In this document: positions 19,683-27,172 of the stretch, piece after piece
How positions within the stretch are numbered: the stretch's first letter is position 1
Layout: each line of letters starts with the position of its first letter
Source: Prauserella alba
GTDB lineage: Bacteria > Actinomycetota > Actinomycetes > Mycobacteriales > Pseudonocardiaceae
Direction of reading: 5' to 3'
DNA: 64,000 bases
Assembly (NCBI RefSeq): GCF_024171735.1
Contig: NZ_JAMTCH010000003.1
Location: 732,841 to 796,840, forward strand
Position numbers and translations under genes: made by a program
The notes under the pieces: generated by a model
Databases searched by the model: none
Told to the model about the DNA's origin: nothing
The model's input: the letters and a program-made list of their open reading frames with translations, nothing else

Positions 19683-21338
19683 ATGAGCGTGCACGACATT
19701 TCCAACCAGTACGTCGACGACTACGCGGCAGCCGATCCGATCGACGCGACCGCGATGGGCGTGGTCGGGTTCGACGACCAGCTCACCGACTACTCGCCCG
19801 AGGGGCACGCCAACCGCGCGGCGCTGACCCGCCGCGCGCTGCGGGAGATGGCGGCGGCCGAACCGGCCGACGAGGCCGAGCGCGTCGCGAAGGCGGTGTT
19901 CACCGAGCGCGGACAGGTGGCCGTCGAGCTCCACGAGGCGGGTCTGGACCTGGCCGACCTGAACGTCATCGCGAGCCCGGTGCAGGGTGTGCGCGAGGTG
20001 TTCGACCTCATGCCGCAGGAGACGGCGGAGCAGTGGGAGACGATCGCCAAGCGCATGGCGGGCGTGCCCGACGCGCTGGATGGCATCCGCGCGTCGCTGC
20101 TCACGTCCGCCGACGCCGGGCGGGTGCCCGCCATCCGCCAGGTGAGCAAGGTCGCCGAGCAGGCCGAGACCTGGGCCGGGATGAGTGGTGACGGGTTCTT
20201 CCAGACCATGGTGTCGGGCGCCGACGTGCCGGACTCGCTGCGCGGCGAGCTCGACCACACCGCACAGGTGGCGCAGGAGGCGTACGCCGAGTTCGCCGGT
20301 TTCCTCCGGGCCGAACTGGCTCCGGAGGCGTCGGAGAAGGACGCCGCGGGCGAGGACGTCTACCGCTTGTGCTCGCGCAACTTCATCGGCGCCGAGCTGG
20401 ACCTGCGTGAGGCCTACGAGTGGGGCTGGCAGGAGTTCTCGCGCGTCGAACGCGAGGCCAGGGAGGTCGCCGAGCGGATCAAGCCGGGCGCCACGTTGGC
20501 CGAGGCCGCCGCGGCGCTCGACGCCGACCCGAAGTACCGCGTCACCGGGCAGCGGGCGCTGCGCGAGTGGATGCAGAACCTCTCCGACGAGGCGTTGCGG
20601 TCGCTGCGCGGCACGCACTTCGACATCCCCGACGAGCTCATGGCGCTGGACTGCCGGATCGCCCCGCCCGGTGGCGGCGTCGGCGCGTACTACAACGGCC
20701 CGAGCGAGGACTTCTCCCGCCCCGGCACCATGTGGTGGTCGGTACCGCAGGGCAAGGAGGACTTCTCCACGTGGCGTGAGGTCACGACCGTCTACCACGA
20801 GGGCGTGCCCGGGCATCACCTGCAGATCGCCACGTCGGTGTACGAGCAGTCGCTCAACCGGTTCCAGCGGCTCATGGCCTTCACCTCCGGCCACGCCGAG
20901 GGCTGGGCGCTGTACGCCGAGCGGCTGATGCGCGACCTCGGCTACCTCTCGGACGACGGCAACCTGCTCGGCATGCTCGACGCGCACCTGTTCCGCGCGG
21001 CGCGGGTGATCATCGACATCGGCATGCACCTCGAACTGGAGATCCCCGCGGGAACCGGCTTCCACGAGGGCGAGCGGTGGACCCCGGACCTGGGGCTGGA
21101 GTTCATGCTCACCCGCACGATCACCGACGCCGACCACGTGCGCGACGAGATCGACCGTTACCTCGGCTGGCCCGGTCAGGCGCCGTCCTACAAACTCGGC
21201 GAGAAGCTGTGGCTCGAAGCGCGTGAGGAGGCCCGGCGCCGGGAGGGCGACGCGTTCGACCTGGCCGCCTTCCACCGCCGCGCGCTTCGCATGGGCGGCA
21301 TGGGCCTGGGCAGCCTCCGCGAACTCCTCGTCGGCTGA
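19683..21338 (+). CDS. DUF885 family protein, probable metallopeptidase
   Basis: A 551-residue cytoplasmic protein of the DUF885 family. The likely zinc site is YHEGVPGHHLQIA followed by a distal glutamate-bearing block, FTSGHAEGWALYAERLM. Both are characteristic of the family, which is distantly related to carboxypeptidase-type gluzincins. Length is typical (550-600). ATG 19683 is used; the upstream 150 bp separates it from the divergent crtE. Two strong palindromes follow the stop codon. Confidence 0.88.
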   Translation: MSVHDISNQYVDDYAAADPIDATAMGVVGFDDQLTDYSPEGHANRAALTRRALREMAAAEPADEAERVAKAVFTERGQVAVELHEAGLDLADLNVIASPVQGVREVFDLMPQETAEQWETIAKRMAGVPDALDGIRASLLTSADAGRVPAIRQVSKVAEQAETWAGMSGDGFFQTMVSGADVPDSLRGELDHTAQVAQEAYAEFAGFLRAELAPEASEKDAAGEDVYRLCSRNFIGAELDLREAYEWGWQEFSRVEREAREVAERIKPGATLAEAAAALDADPKYRVTGQRALREWMQNLSDEALRSLRGTHFDIPDELMALDCRIAPPGGGVGAYYNGPSEDFSRPGTMWWSVPQGKEDFSTWREVTTVYHEGVPGHHLQIATSVYEQSLNRFQRLMAFTSGHAEGWALYAERLMRDLGYLSDDGNLLGMLDAHLFRAARVIIDIGMHLELEIPAGTGFHEGERWTPDLGLEFMLTRTITDADHVRDEIDRYLGWPGQAPSYKLGEKLWLEAREEARRREGDAFDLAAFHRRALRMGGMGLGSLRELLVG

Positions 21339-21345
21339 ACCTCGT

Positions 21346-21398
21346 GCCCCCAGGGGCACTTTGGTTGCATTCAACGCAACCAAAGTGCCCCTGGGGGC
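21346..21398. repeat. Perfect 23-bp inverted repeat, possible terminator or dispersed palindrome
   Basis: Arms 21346-21368 and 21376-21398 are exact complements around a 7-nt loop (ATTCAAC). The stem starts GCCCCCAGGGGCAC and includes CTTTGGTTGC. It sits eight bases after the DUF885 stop. It could terminate transcription, but its length and perfection also suit a mobile palindromic element. Confidence 0.85.
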
Positions 21399-21473
21399 CG
21401 GGGAGGAGGTTCTGCACCCAGAACCGCGTGTCCTGCATTCACGCTGCGCTGTGGGGCGCGGGAAAGCCCGTAC

Positions 21474-21519
21474 CCCCAGCGCGGGTTCGCGGTGCACGCT
21501 CCGCGAACCCGCGCTGGGG
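21474..21519. repeat. Perfect 19-bp inverted repeat
   Basis: CCCCAGCGCGGGTTCGCGG (21474-21492) pairs with 21501-21519 around the 8-nt loop TGCACGCT. It lies 18 bases from the 3' end of the convergent GNAT gene and may be its terminator. The motif CGCGTGTCCTGC is at 21425-21436 between the two palindromes. Confidence 0.85.
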
Positions 21520-21536
21520 TTCGGTCCCGTCGCGGT

Positions 21537-22100
21537 TCAGTCCAGCGGGAGGGCGCGGCCCAGCACCGCGAACGGCCGCGGGTCGCCGGCGAACCGGTAC
21601 TGCCGCAGCACGTCGTCGAATCCGACCCGGCGGTAGAGCTTCCAGGCGCGGCTGTCACCTTCCGGCGTCGACAGCAGCACCCGACCGTCGGGAACGCCGT
21701 CGAGCAGCATGCGCAGCAGGTCCTCACCGGTCCCGCGGCCCTGGCCGCCGGGGCGCACGTGGATCTCGGTGAGCTCGAAGTAGTCGTCCAGCCACGCGTG
21801 GGCGGTCTGCTCGCCCTCGCGGTCGGTGACACCGCGGCGCACCTGCTCGTGCCACCACTGGCCCGGCATGCCGCGGTAGCCGTAGGCGATGCCGACGAGG
21901 CGATCGTCGTCGTCGAGCGCCGCGACCGCGCGCCAGCCTTCGCGGAGCACGTGGGTGAGCCACATCGGGGCGCGCTGCTCGGCCGTGCCCGGCGGGTAGT
22001 TCATCGCGGCGACGTAGATGTCGAGTGCCTCGCGCAGCCGCATGCGGAACTCCTCGCCGGAGAGCCGGACGTAGCGTTGCGCGCTCGGCGCCGCGGTCAT
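21537..22100 (-). CDS. GNAT family N-acetyltransferase
   Basis: A 187-residue acetyltransferase. The acetyl-CoA-binding motif A is HVRPGGQGRGTGEDLLRMLL and motif B includes WKLYRRVGFDDVLRQYRFAG. The position near crtE/pknL matches Rv2170 of Mycobacterium tuberculosis, a protein lysine acetyltransferase, which makes that a candidate role. It starts at ATG 22100, overlapping the stop of the YbaK gene as ATGA, so the pair is coupled. Confidence 0.85.
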   Translation of the reverse strand: MTAAPSAQRYVRLSGEEFRMRLREALDIYVAAMNYPPGTAEQRAPMWLTHVLREGWRAVAALDDDDRLVGIAYGYRGMPGQWWHEQVRRGVTDREGEQTAHAWLDDYFELTEIHVRPGGQGRGTGEDLLRMLLDGVPDGRVLLSTPEGDSRAWKLYRRVGFDDVLRQYRFAGDPRPFAVLGRALPLD

Positions 22101-22618
22101 CGGGGTTGTCCAGGTTCGGCGGCGACGTCGGCCGCGGTGCCACCGGTCGCGGCCAGCAGATAGTCGAACGTCGTGGGGTAGACCGATTTCGGGTGTCCCG
22201 CGGCGGCCCACACGACGTCGTAAGAGGCCAGCGCGGTGTCGACGAGTGTGAGGATGCGCTGCGGGTGGCCGACCGGGGCGACGCCGCCGATCGCCTGTCC
22301 CGTGGAAGTCTTGACGAACTCCGGATCGCCCCTGCCGACCGCGTCGGCGCCGATGAGCTCGGCGAGCGTCGTCGTGTTCGCCCGGTGTGCTCCGGACGTC
22401 AGCGCGAGCAGTGCCCGGTCGGTGCCGTCGGGCAGCGTGGCGCGGAAGACCAGGCTGTTGGCGATCGCTCCGACCTCGATGCCCAGTGCCGCGGCGGCCA
22501 GCTCGGCGGTGCGGGCGTCCTCCGGGAGAAGGCGGATTCCCTGCGCAGCGGCTTCCTGGTCGGCTTCCGAGAGCGCGGCCGCGACCTTCGCGACCGACGG
22601 GTGGTCGAGGGTGCTCAT
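22097..22618 (-). CDS. YbaK/EbsC family protein (aminoacyl-tRNA deacylase-like)
   Basis: A 173-residue single-domain protein of the YbaK fold. Recognisable segments are AAALGIEVGAIANSLVF, the conserved Lys in EFVKTSTGQAIGGVAPVGHP, and VWAAAGHPKSVYPTTFDYLL. Relatives hydrolyse mischarged tRNAs in trans. It starts at ATG 22618 and overlaps the GNAT gene. It is divergent from the HEPN operon with 299 bp between. Confidence 0.88.
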   Translation of the reverse strand: MSTLDHPSVAKVAAALSEADQEAAAQGIRLLPEDARTAELAAAALGIEVGAIANSLVFRATLPDGTDRALLALTSGAHRANTTTLAELIGADAVGRGDPEFVKTSTGQAIGGVAPVGHPQRILTLVDTALASYDVVWAAAGHPKSVYPTTFDYLLAATGGTAADVAAEPGQPR

Positions 22619-22677
22619 GACTTCATGAGATCACGCCCGCCGTGCGGACTGCGACGCAGATCGCTCCCGGGCGGCGC

Positions 22678-22706
22678 TTGTCGGGGAGCTGATGTCGCGC
22701 TACCGT
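22678..22706 (+). promoter_or_regulatory. Predicted promoter of the HEPN operon
   Basis: TTGTCG (22678-22683) and TACCGT (22701-22706) form a -35/-10 pair with a 17-nt spacer pointing towards the HEPN gene. Transcription would begin near 22712-22714, at the edge of the LexA box, leaving a leader of about 200 nt. Confidence 0.5.
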
Positions 22707-22713
22707 GATGATG

Positions 22714-22729
22714 TCGAACAGATGTTCGG
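22714..22729. promoter_or_regulatory. LexA (SOS) box
   Basis: TCGAACAGATGTTCGG matches the actinobacterial LexA consensus TCGAAC-N4-GTTCGA at 11 of 12 positions. It overlaps the predicted transcription start of the HEPN gene. The recA box in this window shares the core CGAACAGATGTTC but matches only 10 of 12. Confidence 0.8.
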
Positions 22730-22917
22730 CATTGGGATCCCTGGCGCGTGACCGGGGAAGCGTCCCGTGCCGGATGCCGCTCGACCGGGAGTTCCTAGGG
22801 CCGGAACTTCGAGAGCCGGATCTTCTGGACGTGGGTCTTCGAGAGGTGGGCTTTCGAGAGGCGAAAGTCTCTAGGGGCGGAGTTCCGAGGGCGGCCGGAC
22901 TGGAAAGGGGAGCGGCC

Positions 22918-23490
22918 ATGTCGGTGGCCACGACGCCGCAGGATTCGTCGGCACAGGATCCGTCGACGCAGGACCCTGGGTCGACGCAGGGCGTGTCGGC
23001 GCAGCAGCGTGGTGTGCAGCCCGCGCTGCCGTTCGCGGAAGCGCCGCCGGCCACGTCTTCGGCGGCACCGCTGTTGGCTCAGGCGCGCCGTGGAATCCAG
23101 GCGGCGCGCGGGGAGTCGGACGTGGTGGAGCAGTTCACGGGCGCCTACCGATCAGCGCTGCGGGCTGCGGCGGCGGTGCTGGCCGCCCGGGGCAGGCCCC
23201 ACCGTGGCAGGGCCAAGCCGGAGAGCACGTGGTCGCTGCTGGAGTCGGCGGCCCCGGAACTGGCGGGCTGGGCGGCGTACTTCGCGGCGTACTCGGCGCG
23301 GCACGCGGCCGTCCAGTCCGGCGCGTCCCGCGGCACGGACGACGAATCGGTGCGCGATCTGCTGCAGCGGGCAGGTGAGTTCCTCGCCATCGCCGACGTG
23401 GCTGTGCGCGGGCAGTCCGCTCCGGGTGGGCGTGGCTCGGCCGCTCAGTGCGACGCCACGGTGCCGTGGCCGCGGTCGCGGAGACGATGA
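22918..23490 (+). CDS. SAV_6107 family HEPN-domain protein
   Basis: A 190-residue protein. After a Ser/Gln-rich N-terminus (STQDPGSTQGVSAQQRG), residues 50-170 match the SAV_6107-type HEPN helical bundle: LLAQARRGIQAARGES, AYRSALRAAAAVLAARGRP, STWSLLESAAPELAGWAAYF and AGEFLAIADVAV. The Rx4-6H ribonuclease motif of toxin-type HEPN proteins is not obvious. ATG 22918 has AGGGGAG six bases upstream; the frame is open back to 22705. Its stop overlaps the next start (ATGA). The LexA box upstream suggests DNA-damage control. Confidence 0.85.
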   Translation: MSVATTPQDSSAQDPSTQDPGSTQGVSAQQRGVQPALPFAEAPPATSSAAPLLAQARRGIQAARGESDVVEQFTGAYRSALRAAAAVLAARGRPHRGRAKPESTWSLLESAAPELAGWAAYFAAYSARHAAVQSGASRGTDDESVRDLLQRAGEFLAIADVAVRGQSAPGGRGSAAQCDATVPWPRSRRR

Positions 23491-24260
23491 TGGTGACGAG
23501 CGCCGGCCCTGTGGTCGATCACCGGCGGCTCGCCGGAGCGTTCGGTGACGAGGTCACGCTGCTGATCGAAGCCGCACGTGGTGTTGCGCCCGAGACGCCG
23601 GTGCCGACGTGTCCCGGATGGACGGTCGGTGACACCGTCCGGCACGTCGGCAGCATCTATCGCGTGGCGCAGGCGTGGTTGATCGACGGCCGGCGGCCGC
23701 GGGAATGGCAGCGCGAGCCCGCTCCGGGGCAGAGCGAGGAGAGCTATGTCCGGCAAGGGTACGCGGACCTGCGCGAGATCCTGGACTTCCACACACCGGA
23801 CGAACCCGCGGCGACGTGGTGGCCGCAGGATCGGACGTACGGGTTCTGGCGGCGGCGGATGACCCACGACACCACCGTCCACCGGGTCGACGTCGAAGGC
23901 GTCGGAGGGATGACGTGGTCCGGTGTCGCCGCCGACGTGGCACTCGACGGTGTCGACGAAGCCCTCATGCTGTGGTTCGGTCACCGGTTGCCACGACTCG
24001 GACTTCGGGGCACGCGAGCGGGCGAGGTCGGCGTGTGCACCGGCGGGTACGGCTGGCTCGTGTCCGCGGGGCCGGACGAGACGGCCGTGCGCCGATGCGG
24101 GGAACCCGAAGCGCGGAGCTCCGCCGCCGTGGTGTCGGGTGACCCGGAGGCGGTCTACCTGTGGCTGTGGGGCCGCAACCGGCCCGGTGCGGTCGACGTG
24201 GCCGGCGACGACGATGCGGCAGGGCAGCTGTTGGCGCTCATGCGGCTGGCGACGCGATGA
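23487..24260 (+). CDS. Maleylpyruvate isomerase / TIGR03083 family protein
   Basis: A 257-residue protein of the DinB-like, mycothiol-dependent maleylpyruvate isomerase family. Typical pieces are VPTCPGWTVGDTVRHVGSIYR at the N-terminus (His as metal ligand), RRRMTHDTTVHRVDVE in the middle (two more His) and a C-terminal domain ending in LWGRNRPG. The family includes many members of unknown substrate. ATG 23487 overlaps the HEPN stop as ATGA, giving translational coupling. Being in the same transcript it would share the SOS control. Confidence 0.86.
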   Translation: MMVTSAGPVVDHRRLAGAFGDEVTLLIEAARGVAPETPVPTCPGWTVGDTVRHVGSIYRVAQAWLIDGRRPREWQREPAPGQSEESYVRQGYADLREILDFHTPDEPAATWWPQDRTYGFWRRRMTHDTTVHRVDVEGVGGMTWSGVAADVALDGVDEALMLWFGHRLPRLGLRGTRAGEVGVCTGGYGWLVSAGPDETAVRRCGEPEARSSAAVVSGDPEAVYLWLWGRNRPGAVDVAGDDDAAGQLLALMRLATR

Positions 24261-24315
24261 CACGGCCGGGCCGGGCCGCGGTGCGCGGCAGGTGCCGGCA
24301 GGACGGAGGTGCGTG

Positions 24316-25254
24316 GTGAACGGTATGCCCGGAGTGGTGTTCGAAACCGAACGGCCGCGGGAGGCGGCGGACTTCTGGGCCGCACTGCTCGGTGGCGAGC
24401 TCGTCGGCGACGGCTACGGCGGTGACGGCCACGGTGGCGACTACGGCGGTGGTGGCCTGCGGGTCCGCCTTCCGGACGGCTTCACGGTGCGCATCGTCGG
24501 TGCCACGACCACGAAGGCCGCCAAGAACCGGATCCACCTCGACCTCGCCTCCGATGGCGACGGCGGAGCCGGCCGTGGTGCGCAACAAGCCATTGTGGAC
24601 AGAGCGGTACGGCTCGGTGCCGCACGTGTCGACATCGGGCAGTATGCGGGTCCCGTTGCCGTGCCGTGGCAGGTACTGGCCGACCCGGCGGGCAACGAGT
24701 TCTGTGTCCTCGAACCGCGTCCGGAGTACGCCGCCACCGGGGCGCTCGCCGCCGTGGTGGTCGAATCGCCCGATCCGCACCGGCTGGCCGAGTTCTGGTC
24801 GAGTGCCACGCGATGGCCGATCGTGCGCACCGACCCCGAGATCGTCAGCCTGCGTGCTCCCGGCGGCCGGGGTCCCTGGCTGGAACTGTTGGCGGCCGAC
24901 CCGTGTCCGCCGGCGACTCCACGCTGCCGGCTCGAACTGACCGTCCCGGCCGGCGACCCGGAATCCACGACGGCGGGAACTGCGGCGACCGGAACGGCGA
25001 CGACCGGAACTGAGGCGGCGGGAACGGTGGCGGCGGGAACGGAGGAGTCGGGGGTCGTGGCGGCCACTGAGGCACCGGAAGCGGCGGGAGCCGTCGACAC
25101 GCCGGCCGCGTGGACACGCCGGCCGGTTTCGGCGGCGCCGGGTGCGTTCGCCGCCGAAGCCGACCGGTTGTGCCTGCTCGGCGCGACCCGCCGCGGGGCG
25201 GGACGGCTCGTCGATCCGGACGGCACCGTGATCGACCTCGTACCCCACCGCTGA
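24316..25254 (+). CDS. VOC (glyoxalase-like) family protein with repeat insertion
   Basis: A 312-residue protein with two glyoxalase-type beta-alpha-beta-beta-beta modules: the first from GVVFETERPREAADFWAALLGG to VLADPAGNEFCVLEP, the second from VVVESPDPHRLAEFW to LVDPDGTVIDLVP. In the second module a loop of a few residues is expanded to about 60 Ala/Thr/Gly/Glu-rich residues, of which 25 come from a 15-nt tandem array. GTG 24316 has GGAGG six bases upstream; GTG 24313 is next to it. It follows the isomerase-like gene by 55 bp and is probably in the same operon. Confidence 0.82.
   Translation: MNGMPGVVFETERPREAADFWAALLGGELVGDGYGGDGHGGDYGGGGLRVRLPDGFTVRIVGATTTKAAKNRIHLDLASDGDGGAGRGAQQAIVDRAVRLGAARVDIGQYAGPVAVPWQVLADPAGNEFCVLEPRPEYAATGALAAVVVESPDPHRLAEFWSSATRWPIVRTDPEIVSLRAPGGRGPWLELLAADPCPPATPRCRLELTVPAGDPESTTAGTAATGTATTGTEAAGTVAAGTEESGVVAATEAPEAAGAVDTPAAWTRRPVSAAPGAFAAEADRLCLLGATRRGAGRLVDPDGTVIDLVPHR
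24971..25045 (+). repeat. 15-nt tandem repeat, 5 units, in frame
   Basis: Five exact-length units begin at 24971, 24986, 25001, 25016 and 25031 with consensus CGRCSGGAACKGNGG. They encode TAGTA/ATGTA/TTGTE/AAGTV/AAGTE inside the second VOC module. Confidence 0.9.
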
Positions 25255-25358
25255 AGCCGCGCCCCGGGCACTCCGCGCGGCCGCTGTGCCCGACCGATCC
25301 GCCGAGGATCATGTGGCGACTGCGGATACCCACCGACGGCCTCCGGCCGACGGGGAAA

Positions 25359-25396
25359 CGCCGCGGTGGGCACCGGCATCGGCGCCCACCGCGGCG
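25359..25396. terminator. Bidirectional hairpin terminator
   Basis: CGCCGCGGTGGGC (25359-25371) pairs perfectly with 25384-25396 around a 12-nt loop. It lies between the convergent VOC and ARB_07466-like genes. Confidence 0.7.
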
Positions 25397-25422
25397 TCAC
25401 GAAGGGTGCGCCGGGTGGCGTG

Positions 25423-26187
25423 TCAGCAGGTGACGTCCACGTCGGCGGAGGACTCGAACGACACGTGCACGTGGTCGTAATGGTTCGCGGTGTCGCTGCC
25501 CCGGTCTTCCATGTACGACCAGCCGCTGCCGTCGTTGTACCGCTGCTCCCAGATCACGTACGTCACGCCGAACTCGGCCTGGTTGGCGAGGATGTACTCG
25601 GCGATCCGGTCGCCGTTGGTGCCGGTGGTCATGAAGTCCAGTGCGAGTCCGCTCGGGTGGTCGCTCGTTCCGGACCGGCTGGCCAGCCCGCCGACCGAGT
25701 CGACGTCGAACTTCGTCAGGACGTGGTTTCCCACCTGGGCCACGTGTGGCTGAGTGCCCTCCAGCTCCGTCGAGCACGGTTCGGGCTCCGGCGTCGGCGG
25801 CGGGGGAGGAGGGGACGGCTTCCGCGTGGTCGTCGGCGTCGTCGTGGACGGAGTCGGCTTGGGTTTCGGTTTTGAGGTGGTGCTGCTCGGGGTGGGCTTG
25901 TCGGTCGTGGTCCTCGACGTCGTGGTCGTTGACGAGGTCGAGGACGCGGTGGGTGCGCTCATGGCGAGCGCGGCGTTCGCGGGGTCGGGATCGGCGCCGG
26001 TGAGACCTTCCGTGATCGACACGGTGGCGCCCAGCAGGGCTGCGGCGGCCAGTCCCAGTCCGACCGGCAGCGGCCACGAACGTCGGGATCGTTCGCCGGG
26101 CTGCGGGTGCGGCGTCGGGGAGTCGCCGGACGTGGGTCTTCGGGATTTTCGGGCGCGCGGGTTCGCCGCGCGATGTCGGCCAGCCAT
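25423..26187 (-). CDS. Secreted or membrane-anchored ARB_07466-like protein (M15-like fold)
   Basis: A 254-residue protein. A basic N-terminus (RSRRSW) precedes a hydrophobic segment (PLPVGLGLAAAALLGATVSI, residues 39-58) acting as signal or anchor. A Ser/Thr/Pro/Lys linker follows (residues 75-135). The C-terminal 115 residues are the ARB_07466-type domain: HVLTKFDVDSVGGLASRSG, DHPSGLALDFMTTG, and YDHVHVSF. The Asp and His residues resemble the metal site of D,D-/L,D-peptidases of the M15 group, so a cell-wall role is plausible but unproven. ATG 26187 is used. Confidence 0.8.
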   Translation of the reverse strand: MAGRHRAANPRARKSRRPTSGDSPTPHPQPGERSRRSWPLPVGLGLAAAALLGATVSITEGLTGADPDPANAALAMSAPTASSTSSTTTTSRTTTDKPTPSSTTSKPKPKPTPSTTTPTTTRKPSPPPPPPTPEPEPCSTELEGTQPHVAQVGNHVLTKFDVDSVGGLASRSGTSDHPSGLALDFMTTGTNGDRIAEYILANQAEFGVTYVIWEQRYNDGSGWSYMEDRGSDTANHYDHVHVSFESSADVDVTC

Positions 26188-26577
26188 GGGGACCTGCCTC
26201 GGGATTGCTCGGGGTGGGCTGTCGGGGTGGTGACAGGTTACGAACCGGCAACAAGGGCGTCACGTGCGAGTGGCAATGCGCACACCTGGTCGAGACAACC
26301 TTCCTGATCTTCGCTGGTCAGAAGGGTGGGAAGTGGTGCGCACCACCGGCGCTGCGCGCGATGTTCGGGCGTGTCCGCTTGACGTAGCGCAGTCGCGAAC
26401 CGTGTGGAACCGGACGGTCCGTGGAGCCGGCACCCGGCAGCACGGAAGCCACCCGCAGCCCGGGAGTAACAGTGCGTCCGGGACAACCAGTGCGTCCGGG
26501 ACAACCAGGGCAGCCGGGACAACCAGGGCGGCCGGGGCAAACAGTGCAGCCAGGACAACCAGTGTTGTGGGGGAGCT
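26188..26577. other. 390-bp intergenic region with minisatellite
   Basis: Between def and the ARB_07466-like gene, both on the minus strand. It holds the 18-nt array at 26471-26560 directly behind the def stop. The remaining bases near 26230-26260 should carry the promoter of the secreted protein gene, but no clear element is visible. Confidence 0.6.
26471..26560. repeat. 18-nt tandem repeat, 5 units, intergenic
   Basis: AGTGCGTCCGGGACAACC is perfect at 26471-26488 and 26489-26506; three diverged units follow to 26560 and a weaker one precedes at 26453. It begins 18 bases from the def stop codon. On the plus strand one frame would read as a collagen-like PGQ repeat, but there is no gene context for that. 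Confidence 0.9.
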
Positions 26578-27078
26578 TCAGTGGAGCCGGAACCAGTCGC
26601 GGGAGCGCAGGTCCCGCAGCGCGGAGCGACGTTGCTCGGTCGCCAGCCGGTCCAGGTAGAGGGTGCCGTCGAGGTGGTCCACCTCATGTTGCAGGCACTG
26701 TGCGGTCACACCGTCGCCTTCGACCGTGACCGGCTGCTGGCGTAGGTCCACGCCACGCACGACGGCGTAGGTGGCGCGCCGGACCGGGTACCACAGTTCC
26801 GGCACGGAGAGGCAGCCCTCGTCGATGTCGTGGATGGTCTCGGCCAGTTCGACGATCTCGGGGTTCAGTACGTAGCCGACCGTGCCGTCGAGGCGGTAGC
26901 TGAACGCACGCAGTGCGACCCCGATCTGCGGGGCGGCCAGCCCGGCGCGCCCTGGCAGGTCGACCGTGTCCAGCAGGTCGTCGACCAGCCGTTTCGTCGT
27001 GTCGTCGAACCGGGTCACCGGGTCGGCCACGGTCTTCAGTACCGGGTCGCCGAAGTACCGCAGTTCGCGTACGGCCAT
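26578..27078 (-). CDS. def: Peptide deformylase
   Basis: A 166-residue metalloenzyme removing the N-formyl group from new proteins. All three motifs are present: GLAAPQIG (46-53), EGCLSVPE (87-94, Cys89 metal ligand) and QHEVDHLDG (130-138, His131, Glu132, His135). ATG 27078 gives the normal N-terminus (AVRELRYFGDPVLK), with GGAGG ten bases upstream. The next gene upstream on the strand is lhr, 94 bp away. Confidence 0.96.
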   Translation of the reverse strand: MAVRELRYFGDPVLKTVADPVTRFDDTTKRLVDDLLDTVDLPGRAGLAAPQIGVALRAFSYRLDGTVGYVLNPEIVELAETIHDIDEGCLSVPELWYPVRRATYAVVRGVDLRQQPVTVEGDGVTAQCLQHEVDHLDGTLYLDRLATEQRRSALRDLRSRDWFRLH

Positions 27079-27172
27079 CGCCAGTCGTCCTCCGCCGGAT
27101 TCGTGCTCGTCGGGTGCGGTCCAGCACCGGGCTTGTCGGGGTGCCAGCTTAGAACCGCCCGCCGGCCGCCGG

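Noticed and set aside
22705-22917. N-terminal extension of the HEPN protein from GTG 22705
   Set aside because: It would start upstream of the predicted transcription start, crosses the LexA box and adds 71 residues of low-complexity sequence; ATG 22918 has a good ribosome binding site.
26453-26577. Candidate CRISPR array
   Set aside because: The 18-nt units follow each other without spacers and no cas gene is near; it is a minisatellite.
26421-26729. Collagen-like PGQ repeat protein on the plus strand
   Set aside because: The open frame runs antisense into def and only reflects the 18-nt array; there is no start signal.
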